The position numbers were made by a program, and so were the translations under genes. 64,000 bases of DNA from Bacillus sp. SD075 (GTDB taxonomy: Bacteria > Bacillota > Bacilli > Bacillales > DSM-1321): positions 62,001-126,000 of the forward strand of contig NZ_JADILK010000001.1 of the NCBI RefSeq assembly GCF_017355165.1. Reading direction: 5' to 3'. The notes beneath the pieces were generated by a model. The model did not search any database. It saw only the letters and a list, made by a program, of their open reading frames with translations, and was not told the origin of the DNA. Each line of letters begins with the position of its first letter. Position 1 is the stretch's first letter. Below are positions 1 through 7,334 of this stretch, piece by piece.

Positions 1-1
1 C

Positions 2-532
2 CTGTTCCCAGGTGTGAAGGACGCGGTTTATCCTCTGCTCATACTTTCGCAAAATATACCTATCATAGTTTTGGCACCGCTTTTGGTGATCTGGTTTGGT
101 TTTGGCATGCTGCCTAAGTTACTTGTGATTTCGCTTGTATGTTTTTTTCCGGTTGCGGTTGCATCATTGGACGGTTTTCGCCAGACGCCATACGAACTTA
201 AGCATTATTTCAAGATGATGGGAGCGGGTAAAAACCAGTTATTTTGGAAGCTGGAACTTCCACACTCATTCCCGTTCATTTTTTCGGGCCTGAAAATTTC
301 GGCCACCTATAGTGTAATGGGTGCGGTTATTTCGGAATGGCTTGGAGCAAAATCGGGGATTGGTGTTTATATGACTCTCGCTTCCTCAGCGTTCAGGACA
401 GATCGGGTGTTTGTTGCCATTTTCATCATTATGGGAATGAGTCTGATCTTTTTTGGAATCATCACCTTCCTGGAGAAATACTTAGTTTCTTGGAAGAGAA
501 AGGAAGGTGAAAAGGATGAAACTGGAAATTAA
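2..532 (+). CDS. ABC transporter permease, 5'-truncated by window edge (SsuC/ThiX-like)
   Basis: Membrane permease subunit of an ABC importer in the plasma membrane. The visible 172+ residues contain several hydrophobic segments and the inner-membrane component signature around the EAA loop (MMGAGKNQLFWKLELPHS), the coupling helix that contacts the ATPase. The reading frame is open to the first base of the window, so the real start lies upstream; the internal GTG at 14 is not a likely start. The stop overlaps the ATPase start by 17 bp, which indicates translational coupling. The family (SsuC/TauC/ThiX) imports sulfonates, nitrate or thiamine pyrimidine precursors. The substrate cannot be read from this fragment. 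Confidence 0.85.
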   Translation: MFPGVKDAVYPLLILSQNIPIIVLAPLLVIWFGFGMLPKLLVISLVCFFPVAVASLDGFRQTPYELKHYFKMMGAGKNQLFWKLELPHSFPFIFSGLKISATYSVMGAVISEWLGAKSGIGVYMTLASSAFRTDRVFVAIFIIMGMSLIFFGIITFLEKYLVSWKRKEGEKDETGN

Positions 533-1259
533 TAACATTTCCTATTCTTTCGATGGTAAACAGAATATATTAGAGAATATGGATTTCCATGTGGATGATG
601 GGGAATTTGTCACGATCCTTGGGCCATCGGGCAGCGGTAAAAGTACATTGTTCCACTTGATCGGCGGCATATTGAAGCCGGAGCATGGCATCATTTCACT
701 CGATGGTAAAAAGATAAATGGCTTAAAGGGCCATATCAGCTATATGCCTCAGCAGCCTTCCCTTTTACCTTGGAGAACAGTATTGGAAAATGTTTTGCTT
801 GGAAGTGAACTTGCCGGGATCAGAAATAAAGAAAAGGCGAAAGCCCTTTTGATGAAGGCTGGACTAGAAGAGTACGAGAAAGCATATCCGCATGAATTAT
901 CTGGAGGCATGAAGCAAAGGGCCGCATTCATTCGGAGTATCTTAAGTCCACAGGACTTGATGTGCCTGGACGAACCCTTTTCTGCATTAGATGAACTGAC
1001 AAGAGTGCAAATGCAAGAATGGCTGTTGTCGGTTTGGGAAGAAAATCGGAGGTCGGTGCTTTTTGTTACTCATAGCATAGATGAAGCGGTTTTCCTATCA
1101 GATAGAATTTATGTATTATCAGCAAAGCCGGCTGCTGTCATCAAAGAAGTGAAAGTTCCGTTTCCAAGGCCAAGAGGAGAAGAACAGCTACTTAGTGATG
1201 AATTTTTTCATATGAAGAGAGAATTATATGCAGCACTAAAGCCAACTTTTTCTACTTAA
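516..1259 (+). CDS. ABC transporter ATP-binding protein (SsuB/ThiZ-like)
   Basis: Cytoplasmic ATPase that powers the permease encoded just upstream. Walker A GPSGSGKST (about residues 36-44), Q-loop MPQQPSLLPWRT, signature LSGGMKQR and Walker B LMCLDEPFSALDE are all intact, followed by the H-loop in VTHSIDEA. The start at ATG 516 is preferred over GTG 507 because the Shine-Dalgarno AGGAAGG (501-507) is 8 nt from 516 but overlaps 507. Length (247 aa) is normal for the nitrate/sulfonate/HMP-type ATPases. The next gene begins 15 bp later, so the three genes probably form one operon. Confidence 0.92.
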   Translation: MKLEINNISYSFDGKQNILENMDFHVDDGEFVTILGPSGSGKSTLFHLIGGILKPEHGIISLDGKKINGLKGHISYMPQQPSLLPWRTVLENVLLGSELAGIRNKEKAKALLMKAGLEEYEKAYPHELSGGMKQRAAFIRSILSPQDLMCLDEPFSALDELTRVQMQEWLLSVWEENRRSVLFVTHSIDEAVFLSDRIYVLSAKPAAVIKEVKVPFPRPRGEEQLLSDEFFHMKRELYAALKPTFST

Positions 1260-1274
1260 GGGAGGTGATTAAAC

Positions 1275-2048
1275 TTGAGAATCATCGACAGTCATATCCA
1301 TTTGGATCGGTATGATGTTGTTAAGCGGAAGCAGATTCTGACAGACATGGAAAAGGTTCATATAGAATCCTTGCTGACTGTTTCCATGAATTTGGCTTCT
1401 TCGATTAACAATTATCAGCTTTCACTCAAAGATTCACGAATTAAGCCAGCCTTTGGCTTTCATCCAGAGCAGACCCTCCCGCATGATGAAGAAGTGAACG
1501 AATTATTGAACTGGATGCGGGAACATCGTCAAGATATGGTTGCCATTGGTGAAGTTGGGCTGCCCTATTACTTAAGGCAGGAAAATCCCGATGATATAGA
1601 TAACTCAGCGTATATAGTGATACTGGAGAGATTCCTGGCCTTAGCTAAAGAGATTGAAAAGCCGGTTATCCTTCATGCCGTCCATGACGATGCACCTATC
1701 GTTTGCGACCTTTTGGATAAACATCAAATCAAAAAGGCACACTTTCATTGGTTTAAGGGCGATATCCGGACAGTCGAAAGAATGGCTGAAAAGGGCTACA
1801 GCATTTCGATTACACCCGATGTTTGTTATGAAAGGGAAATACAGGAATTAGTTTCGGCATACCCGCTTAAGCTGATGATGATTGAAACGGATGGCCCGTG
1901 GCCGTTTGAAGGGGTTTTCAATGGGAAATGGACCCATCCCGGCATGATGCATGACAGTGTGCGTCAAATTGCTTCAATTAAAGGATTGCCGATTGAGGAT
2001 GTCTATGAAATCCTTTATCAAAATACGAAAGATTTTTATCGTATATGA
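1275..2048 (+). CDS. TatD-family metal-dependent hydrolase
   Basis: Amidohydrolase-superfamily TIM barrel of the TatD type, 257 aa. Metal ligands visible: DSHIHLD (HxH, residues 5-11), the Glu of GEVGL (about 95), His of ILHAVH (about 133), HWFKG, and Asp of ETDGPW (about 206). TTG is used as start, placed 8 nt after GGGAGGTGA. It is the last gene of the ABC importer operon and ends in a strong hairpin. Classical TatD proteins are 3'-5' DNA exonucleases, but this one is tied to a transporter rather than to metS/rnmV/ksgA, so it may hydrolyse the imported compound; that is inference from position only. Confidence 0.8.
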   Translation: MRIIDSHIHLDRYDVVKRKQILTDMEKVHIESLLTVSMNLASSINNYQLSLKDSRIKPAFGFHPEQTLPHDEEVNELLNWMREHRQDMVAIGEVGLPYYLRQENPDDIDNSAYIVILERFLALAKEIEKPVILHAVHDDAPIVCDLLDKHQIKKAHFHWFKGDIRTVERMAEKGYSISITPDVCYEREIQELVSAYPLKLMMIETDGPWPFEGVFNGKWTHPGMMHDSVRQIASIKGLPIEDVYEILYQNTKDFYRI

Positions 2049-2079
2049 AGGTACCGGTTATCATACCCGGTACCTTTAG
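2047..2079. terminator. bidirectional terminator between the ABC operon and nadK2
   Basis: Perfect 10-bp stem AAGGTACCGG / CCGGTACCTT with an 8-nt loop, followed by a short T run. It lies between convergent genes and can serve both. Confidence 0.8.
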
Positions 2080-2083
2080 TTCG

Positions 2084-2887
2084 TTATAGAAAGGTCCTTT
2101 TAACCTTTTCCCAAAAGGAATTGTCTCTTAGCTTAACGGTCTTGATGACTTTACCGCTTAACCGGACCTTTATCTTTTCGACATGGTTGATGCTTAACGC
2201 TTCATTGTCCATTCCGATGATCGGATAGCTTGGTCCGTTTTGCTCAAGGTGGACGGTCAACGTCTTATCACCGCTTAGGATGAATGAGGAACCTAAGGTC
2301 CGATAGGTATTATTATTGATGGAGGCAAGCTCACTCACTTGAAAGCAAGGGAGAAGGGGATCAACAACGGCCCCATTGACCGATTTATTATAGGCGGTGC
2401 TTCCTGTCGGGGTCGCAATGATGATTCCGTCCCCGCGAAAAGTTTCAAAATGGAGTTCATCAATGAAAATATCCATGATGAACGTTTTGGTGATGGAAGA
2501 CCGGATACTAAGTTCATTAAGGGCATAAAAGGCGGGCTGATCGTCCAATTGGATATCGATGGTTGGATATTTACGCACCTCGATTCGCTCTCTTGTCATG
2601 GCATCGATCATTTTATCACTGTCTTCCAAGTGGAAATCGCAATACATATTCAAGTTACCTGTGGTGGATATGCCCGCATATAAACAGTCATCCCTGAACC
2701 CGGTTTTACGGGCTGCCTGCAGGAATGTGCCGTCATCACCGATGCTTACGATGATGTTTGCTTTTGTGAAATCCTGGATGACCTCATACGAATGTTGCTT
2801 CGCCAAGTCTGACAAGTATTCAACCTTGCTAAGCATCTCTGCATTCGGTGCATGGAAAAAATAAATATTACTTCGAGTGTTCATCAT
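2084..2887 (-). CDS. ppnKB: NAD kinase 2 (ATP-NAD kinase, YtdI type)
   Basis: Phosphorylates NAD to NADP in the cytoplasm. 267 aa, the usual length of the second Bacillus NAD kinase. The phosphate-binding loop reads GDDGT (residues 50-54) instead of the family GGDGT; from memory a GDD form also occurs in Bacillus anthracis NadK2, so this looks paralogue-specific rather than damaging. NELSIRSS and the glycine/threonine-rich GDGIIIATPTGSTAYN motif are intact, and the C-terminus DNSFWEKVKRTFL is typical of YtdI. The start ATG is doubled; either is usable behind GGGGGAAC. Confidence 0.93.
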   Translation of the reverse strand: MMNTRSNIYFFHAPNAEMLSKVEYLSDLAKQHSYEVIQDFTKANIIVSIGDDGTFLQAARKTGFRDDCLYAGISTTGNLNMYCDFHLEDSDKMIDAMTRERIEVRKYPTIDIQLDDQPAFYALNELSIRSSITKTFIMDIFIDELHFETFRGDGIIIATPTGSTAYNKSVNGAVVDPLLPCFQVSELASINNNTYRTLGSSFILSGDKTLTVHLEQNGPSYPIIGMDNEALSINHVEKIKVRLSGKVIKTVKLRDNSFWEKVKRTFL

Positions 2888-2982
2888 GTTCCCCCCTATT
2901 ATGTATGGTTATGAAAGGGCCTTCATTTCTTTTTGAGAAGGGAAAGCCGCCAGTACTAAATGCAGCTGCACATTTCGTACCC

Positions 2983-3020
2983 TTTTATATGACATAGTTT
3001 ATCATGGAATGATGCAATTT
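2983..3020 (+). repeat. left copy of 38-bp boundary repeat
   Basis: Matches 8524-8561 at 32 of 38 positions without gaps, including an unbroken 16-base block GTTTATCATGGAATGA. The right copy runs into the sigma-W promoter of sppA. Here the corresponding TGAAAC has become TGATGC and no CGTA lies at the right spacing, so the left copy is a decayed, probably inactive version. Confidence 0.75.
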
Positions 3021-3109
3021 TGTTATTCGTTTGAGGGAGCAGTATCGCGAAGGAAGAATGAGTAACGGGGTAGCGAAACAGCTCTTTTTAGGAAGTGAAA
3101 AGAGAATGA

Positions 3110-3118
3110 TGGTATAAT
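3110..3118 (+). promoter_or_regulatory. extended -10 promoter of the PrpR-like regulator
   Basis: TG-G-TATAAT is a perfect extended -10 element about 98 bp upstream of the start codon; no good -35 is seen, as is common for extended -10 promoters. Confidence 0.55.
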
Positions 3119-3215
3119 TAATTCTCAATAAGGGCTCTTTCAATCCCTGTCATACAAAGGGTATATTACCAAATGGAGAATAGGGTTCGGATCTATAAGA
3201 AAGTAGGTTATGTGT

Positions 3216-4883
3216 ATGAAAGTACATATCATTGCCCCGTATGAATCAATGATTCCAATTATAAAAGCGTGTGTGCCTCTTTATCCAGATTTAGAAATAG
3301 GGTATTCGATAGGCGACCTGGAAAAGGGTGTCGAACTTGCGAAATTGGAAGAGGAAAACGGAGCGGATGCCATAATCAGCAGGGGAGGAACAGCGAAGTT
3401 AATTAAGAAATCCGTCAATATTCCAGTGATCGACATGCACCTTTCCGGTTATGATATGATTCGTTCCCTGACATTAGCCAGTGAGCTTAAAGATAAAACG
3501 GCCATCGTAGGATTTTCAAACATAACATCAGGCGCCCAATCGATTATCGACTTATTGGACCTTCCTTTACAGGTTTATACGGTCCGTGAATCAAAAGATG
3601 TAGCTCCTCTCATTTTGACTTTGAAAAACGAGGGTTATAAACAGATCGTTGGTGATGTGATTACAATAAATACAACGATCTCTTATGGCATGAAAGGATT
3701 CCTCATTCAATCGGGAAAGGAATCAATCATAAGGGCCATCAATGATGCTAGGGAAATGATTACCTATCTTCAATACAAAAGCGACATCAATAGGATGTTT
3801 GAAAGGCTTTTAGTCAAAGAAGTCCATAATATCGTCATTTTAAATAGTGATAATCAAATCGTCTATGAGCATTTAGCTGATTTTGACTCCAATCCTTTGA
3901 CCGATGATCAATGTAGAAGCATGAATGGAGAAGTGAACGTAAGTAAGCAGCTTCATACGAGTTTTTCACAGGATGGCAGCAGTATAGAGGTAGATGGCTT
4001 TTGCCATGAGGGGTTGTACTCGTCATATGGGGTTTTTGTATTAGATGCCAGTCCGGTGAAACGGTTCGATCAAAAAGGTGTGCAGATCAAGGCAGCTTCT
4101 ATCTCAGAACCGATTGCCATGGATCCCGTTTTGATAAATAATGTAACAGCACTCTATAAGAACCATGAAATCATTCACTTAAAAGGAAATCGAGGGACGG
4201 GTAAAGAGTTTCTTGTCGATCATATACATAATGAACAAACAAAAAATGGAAAGCACCTTATAATTGATTTCAAAGAATTCAAGGAAGCCGGTCTTAACAA
4301 GCTGCCACTTGAGCATATCCGCACCATAACTTTGAAAAATATCGATTGTCTACAGGATCATGAACCATTAAGAGAATTTCTAAGCACATGCTGCAGAAAA
4401 AATCTATCGATATTCATTGTATCGAATGTTCAAATTAACGAAGCCGTTGCTGGAAATTTTGCGATAAACACGATTCATATGCAGGATTTATCACAGCGTA
4501 AGAGCGATATAGGAAACTTAACGAAATTCTTCTTATCCTATTATCATCAAACGTATGGAACAACGGCAATGAATATAAAACGTGATGCCCTTGCTCTTCT
4601 GGAAGAGTATTCATACCCTAACAATATCGACGATTTAAAACAGTTAATTAAGCAAATGGCCTTAAATGAAAAAGAGTATGTGATACGCAAGGAAACCATT
4701 GAAAAAATAATAGCAGATAATAACATTCCGACTGATATCTTCGTTTCACAAAAAGCGACGCTAAAAGAAATGGAAAAGTATATCATTCAGCGAGTTCTGA
4801 AAGAGGAAAATTATAATCAAACGAAAACTGCCGAACGATTGGGGATCAATCGGGCAACATTATGGCGCAAACTTAAAGAATGA
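3216..4883 (+). CDS. PrpR-N / Fis-HTH transcriptional regulator with degenerate AAA+ domain
   Basis: Probable regulator of the adjacent acid-sugar genes, 555 aa. Residues 1-170 resemble the PrpR N-terminal sensory domain, 195-290 a PAS-like segment, 300-500 a reduced AAA+ module, and 517-555 a Fis-type helix-turn-helix (QTKTAERLGINRATLWRKL). Walker A survives (GNRGTGKE, 324-331), but the position of the Walker B DE reads RTITLKNIDCL, so the acidic pair is replaced by KN. About 40 residues that should carry GAFTGA are absent. It should therefore not activate sigma-54 polymerase; a TyrR-like or repressor role is inferred. ATG 3216 is chosen because the Shine-Dalgarno at 3200-3208 is too close to ATG 3210. 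A terminator overlaps its stop codon. Confidence 0.85.
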   Translation: MKVHIIAPYESMIPIIKACVPLYPDLEIGYSIGDLEKGVELAKLEEENGADAIISRGGTAKLIKKSVNIPVIDMHLSGYDMIRSLTLASELKDKTAIVGFSNITSGAQSIIDLLDLPLQVYTVRESKDVAPLILTLKNEGYKQIVGDVITINTTISYGMKGFLIQSGKESIIRAINDAREMITYLQYKSDINRMFERLLVKEVHNIVILNSDNQIVYEHLADFDSNPLTDDQCRSMNGEVNVSKQLHTSFSQDGSSIEVDGFCHEGLYSSYGVFVLDASPVKRFDQKGVQIKAASISEPIAMDPVLINNVTALYKNHEIIHLKGNRGTGKEFLVDHIHNEQTKNGKHLIIDFKEFKEAGLNKLPLEHIRTITLKNIDCLQDHEPLREFLSTCCRKNLSIFIVSNVQINEAVAGNFAINTIHMQDLSQRKSDIGNLTKFFLSYYHQTYGTTAMNIKRDALALLEEYSYPNNIDDLKQLIKQMALNEKEYVIRKETIEKIIADNNIPTDIFVSQKATLKEMEKYIIQRVLKEENYNQTKTAERLGINRATLWRKLKE

Positions 4884-4904
4884 CTTTAAGTTTGTTTTTT
4901 TTTT
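4868..4904 (+). terminator. terminator overlapping the regulator stop codon
   Basis: Perfect 11-bp stem CAAACTTAAAG / CTTTAAGTTTG, loop AATGA (which contains the TGA stop), then ten T. The 5' arm is the last coding codons, so the regulator transcript ends here and the transporter operon needs its own promoter. Confidence 0.9.
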
Positions 4905-4909
4905 GAATG

Positions 4910-4977
4910 AAGTGTTGCATTTTTAAACTATTTTTATTAAAAGTAGTTTTATATTTTTATAAGTGTTGCTTTTATTA
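4910..4977 (+). promoter_or_regulatory. paired AAGTGTTGC repeats, candidate operators of the kdgT-dtnK-pdxA2 operon
   Basis: AAGTGTTGCATTTTTAAA (from 4910) and AAGTGTTGCTTTTATTAA (from 4961) are direct repeats 51 bp apart, about five helical turns. The second overlaps a plausible sigma-A -35 (TTGCTT 4966-4971) with -10 TAATAT at 4989-4994, spacer 17. Neither copy has a GG at the -24 position, so no sigma-54 promoter is seen. Confidence 0.5.
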
Positions 4978-4999
4978 ACATCATATTTTAATATAAATC

Positions 5000-5014
5000 T
5001 TGTAAGCGCTTTAA
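5000..5014 (+). promoter_or_regulatory. cre-like site upstream of kdgT-type permease
   Basis: TTGTAAGCGCTTTAA matches the CcpA consensus TGWAANCGNTNWCA with one mismatch. It sits just downstream of the proposed -10, where CcpA binding would block transcription when glucose is present. Confidence 0.6.
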
Positions 5015-5038
5015 TAATAAAACAAAGGGGTTTTTATT

Positions 5039-6013
5039 ATGAGAATTAAAGCAATGCTTGATCGTATCCCAGGGGGGATGATGGTTGTTCCGCTTTTGCT
5101 GGCAGCCACTATCAATACATTATTTCCTAGTCTATTAAGGATTGGCGGTTTTACGGAAGCACTGTTCGTGAACAGCTCAAGTGCCTTGATAGCATTATTC
5201 CTTTTAATTGCCGGAACGCAAATCAATCTTCGTACAGCAGGCACTTCGGTGAAAAAGGGCGTTACACTTTTAACATATAAGTGGGTGTTAGGGGCGCTGG
5301 TCGGCCTACTCGGATTCTGGCTGGCCGATAGTAACGGATTGTTTTTAGGAATGGCACCATTGGCAATTATTGCAGCCATGACAAATTCCAATGGCGGGCT
5401 ATATATTGCATTGGCCGGTCAGTATGGAAAGGAAGAAGACAAGGCCGCATACCCATTTCTCGCTTTAAGTGACGGTCCATTCTTAACAATGGTAGCGCTT
5501 GCTATTTTCGGGACTATGGGCTTCGCTGATGGCATGTTCTCTCCAACTTCGTTCATTGCCGTGTTGCTCCCGCTGCTAGTCGGGGTGGTATTAGGGAATT
5601 TAGATTCCGAGATGAAAGATTTTCTGTCTAAAGGAAGCGATAAGCTAGTTCCGTTCTTCGCTTTTTCATTAGGAATGGGGATTAATTTCACAGCGATAAT
5701 CCAAGGGGGATTAAGTGGGGTATTACTTGGTGTGATTACAGTTCTCCTAACTGGTGGAGGAGGGTATCTGATCTTTAAATGGATAGGATGGAACCCGATT
5801 GTCGGTGCATCTGAAGGTTCCACTGCGGGTAACGCTGTCGGGACTCCGGTGGCCATCGTGGCAGCGAATGCTTCCTTCGGGATCCATGCAGAGCTTGCTA
5901 CTGTACAAATTGCAGCAAGTGTTGTGACAACAGCCATCCTTCTCCCGATATTCATCGGCTTCCTATCCAAGCACTTGGATAAGGAGGGTGGAGTGGCTAA
6001 ATACAATAATTAG
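5039..6013 (+). CDS. 2-keto-3-deoxygluconate permease (KdgT) family transporter
   Basis: Integral membrane protein of 324 aa with about ten hydrophobic segments, KdgT family, a proton symporter class for sugar acids. Recognisable KdgT-like stretches are RIPGGMMVVPLLLAATINTL near the N-terminus, LIAGTQINLRTAG, IAAMTNSNGGLYIALAGQYG and SEGSTAGNAVGTPVAIVAAN. Start ATG is 12 nt from AAAGGGG. Because kinase and dehydrogenase genes for four-carbon acid sugars follow directly, the substrate is more likely D-threonate, D-erythronate or 4-hydroxy-L-threonine-like acids than KDG itself; this is inferred from context. Confidence 0.85.
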   Translation: MRIKAMLDRIPGGMMVVPLLLAATINTLFPSLLRIGGFTEALFVNSSSALIALFLLIAGTQINLRTAGTSVKKGVTLLTYKWVLGALVGLLGFWLADSNGLFLGMAPLAIIAAMTNSNGGLYIALAGQYGKEEDKAAYPFLALSDGPFLTMVALAIFGTMGFADGMFSPTSFIAVLLPLLVGVVLGNLDSEMKDFLSKGSDKLVPFFAFSLGMGINFTAIIQGGLSGVLLGVITVLLTGGGGYLIFKWIGWNPIVGASEGSTAGNAVGTPVAIVAANASFGIHAELATVQIAASVVTTAILLPIFIGFLSKHLDKEGGVAKYNN

Positions 6014-6041
6014 GCTAACCCATGTTTTGGAGGGAATTGAA

Positions 6042-7334
6042 ATGAAATTAGCGATCATCGCGGATGATTTAACGGGTGCCAATGATAGCGGTGTCCAATT
6101 AGCTCGACATGGTCTTAAAACGACCGTACTATTTGGATTGGATGAAGAAAATGTACGGGATTATGATGCCGTCGTATTTGATACGGACAGCCGCTCCCTG
6201 GAGAGGCAAGATGCCTACCATAAAGTCAAGGCAGCTGCAGATTTTCTAAAGCGGGCTGGCTTCTCAACGATCTTCAAAAAACTAGATTCGACAATGCGCG
6301 GAAATATCGGTGCTGAAATTGATGCCATGTATGATGCTATAAAACCGGATTTAATCATGATTGCTCCAGGTTATCCTAAAAATGGGAGATCCATTCTGGA
6401 TTCCACCCACTATTTAAATGGTATTCCTCTTGGAGAAACAGAGATTTCCAAGGATCCAAAAACACCTGTGACACAATCATATCTGCCAGAGTTGATTGGT
6501 GCCCAGACCTCACATCAAATTGGTACAATTACAGTGAAGGATTTGGAGAAAGGCAAAAACCATGTGAACGATAAGTTAAAAGGGTTTACAGAGGATTCGA
6601 TAACGTATATCATCATCGATGCAACCAAAGAGCAGCATTTGAAAGACATCTTGAATTATACAAAAGAAATGAATCTTGAAGTGGCCTGGGCGGGGTCGGC
6701 AGGGATCGCCAATTACCTGCCTGACCATTATTCCATTCCGCACAAGGAAAATCGATTGAATATCCCTGTTTCAACCTTGCCGGTTCTAACAGTGATTGGA
6801 AGTGTAAATAAGAATTCACGGAAACAATTGAAAAAAATGTTGGAACGGACCCAGGTACATGCAATATCATTCGAGTCCCATAAAGCTGTAGGGGACGACC
6901 GGGAAAGAACAGAGGAAATCAGGAGAGTCTATCATGAAGCCATCCAAATGGCAGCAGAAGGGCACGATGTGGTCATTTATTCCACTGCAGAAAAACCGGA
7001 TATTGAAAAGGCTTGGAAAACAGGTGAATCTAAAGGCCTTACTCATACCCAGATCAGTAACGAGATTGTGAAAGCTATTGGAACCGTATGTTCTGTCCTG
7101 TTAGAGAAACAATATTTTAAAGGTGTGACAATGACCGGCGGCGATACAGCCAAGCAAATATGCAATCTATGGGATGTAAAAGGTTTCGAATTGCTGGATG
7201 AACTGGAAATAGGAGTGCCTATCTCCAAATTCTTGGGTAATGACTCTATTTACGTCGTCACGAAAGCTGGAGGATTTGGTTCAGAGGACGTGTTTATCCA
7301 TGCGATGAATAAGTTGAAAGGGGAGAGTGCTTGA
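6042..7334 (+). CDS. dtnK: four-carbon acid sugar kinase (DUF1537; D-threonate/D-erythronate kinase type)
   Basis: ATP-dependent kinase that phosphorylates the C4 hydroxyl of D-threonate or D-erythronate, the first step of a route to dihydroxyacetone phosphate. The N-terminal domain carries the family motif DDLTGANDSGVQ (about residues 7-18) and KKLDSTMRGNIG; the C-terminal nucleotide-binding domain carries TGGDTAKQIC and KAGGFGSEDVF. 430 aa is typical. Start ATG 6042 follows GGAGGGAATTGAA; the frame is open further upstream to 5988 but there it overlaps kdgT and has no Shine-Dalgarno. The stop overlaps the next start (TGATG). DtnK versus DenK/OtnK specificity cannot be decided from sequence alone, but pairing with PdxA2 favours DtnK. 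Confidence 0.85.
   Translation: MKLAIIADDLTGANDSGVQLARHGLKTTVLFGLDEENVRDYDAVVFDTDSRSLERQDAYHKVKAAADFLKRAGFSTIFKKLDSTMRGNIGAEIDAMYDAIKPDLIMIAPGYPKNGRSILDSTHYLNGIPLGETEISKDPKTPVTQSYLPELIGAQTSHQIGTITVKDLEKGKNHVNDKLKGFTEDSITYIIIDATKEQHLKDILNYTKEMNLEVAWAGSAGIANYLPDHYSIPHKENRLNIPVSTLPVLTVIGSVNKNSRKQLKKMLERTQVHAISFESHKAVGDDRERTEEIRRVYHEAIQMAAEGHDVVIYSTAEKPDIEKAWKTGESKGLTHTQISNEIVKAIGTVCSVLLEKQYFKGVTMTGGDTAKQICNLWDVKGFELLDELEIGVPISKFLGNDSIYVVTKAGGFGSEDVFIHAMNKLKGESA

Larger units (their letters stand above)
2888..3215. other. 328-bp intergenic region: left edge of the inserted cassette
   Basis: Holds no gene. Visible elements are a perfect 10-bp palindrome TGCAGCTGCA (2961-2970), the left copy of the 38-bp boundary repeat (2983-3020) and an extended -10 promoter for the regulator (TG-G-TATAAT, 3110-3118). 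Confidence 0.6.

Noticed and set aside
2738-2752. GDDGT instead of GGDGT in NAD kinase as a sign of inactivation
   Set aside because: A GDD variant is recalled from other Bacillus NadK2 proteins and all other motifs are intact.
4910-4980. Possible sigma-54 -12 elements (TTGC in both repeats)
   Set aside because: No GG pair 10-12 bp upstream of either TTGC, so the -24 element is missing; the regulator also lacks GAFTGA.
5011-6006. Long minus-strand open frames opposite the KdgT-type permease gene
   Set aside because: Codon-usage shadows of a strongly coding plus strand; no Shine-Dalgarno, and the translated sequences show no domain pattern.
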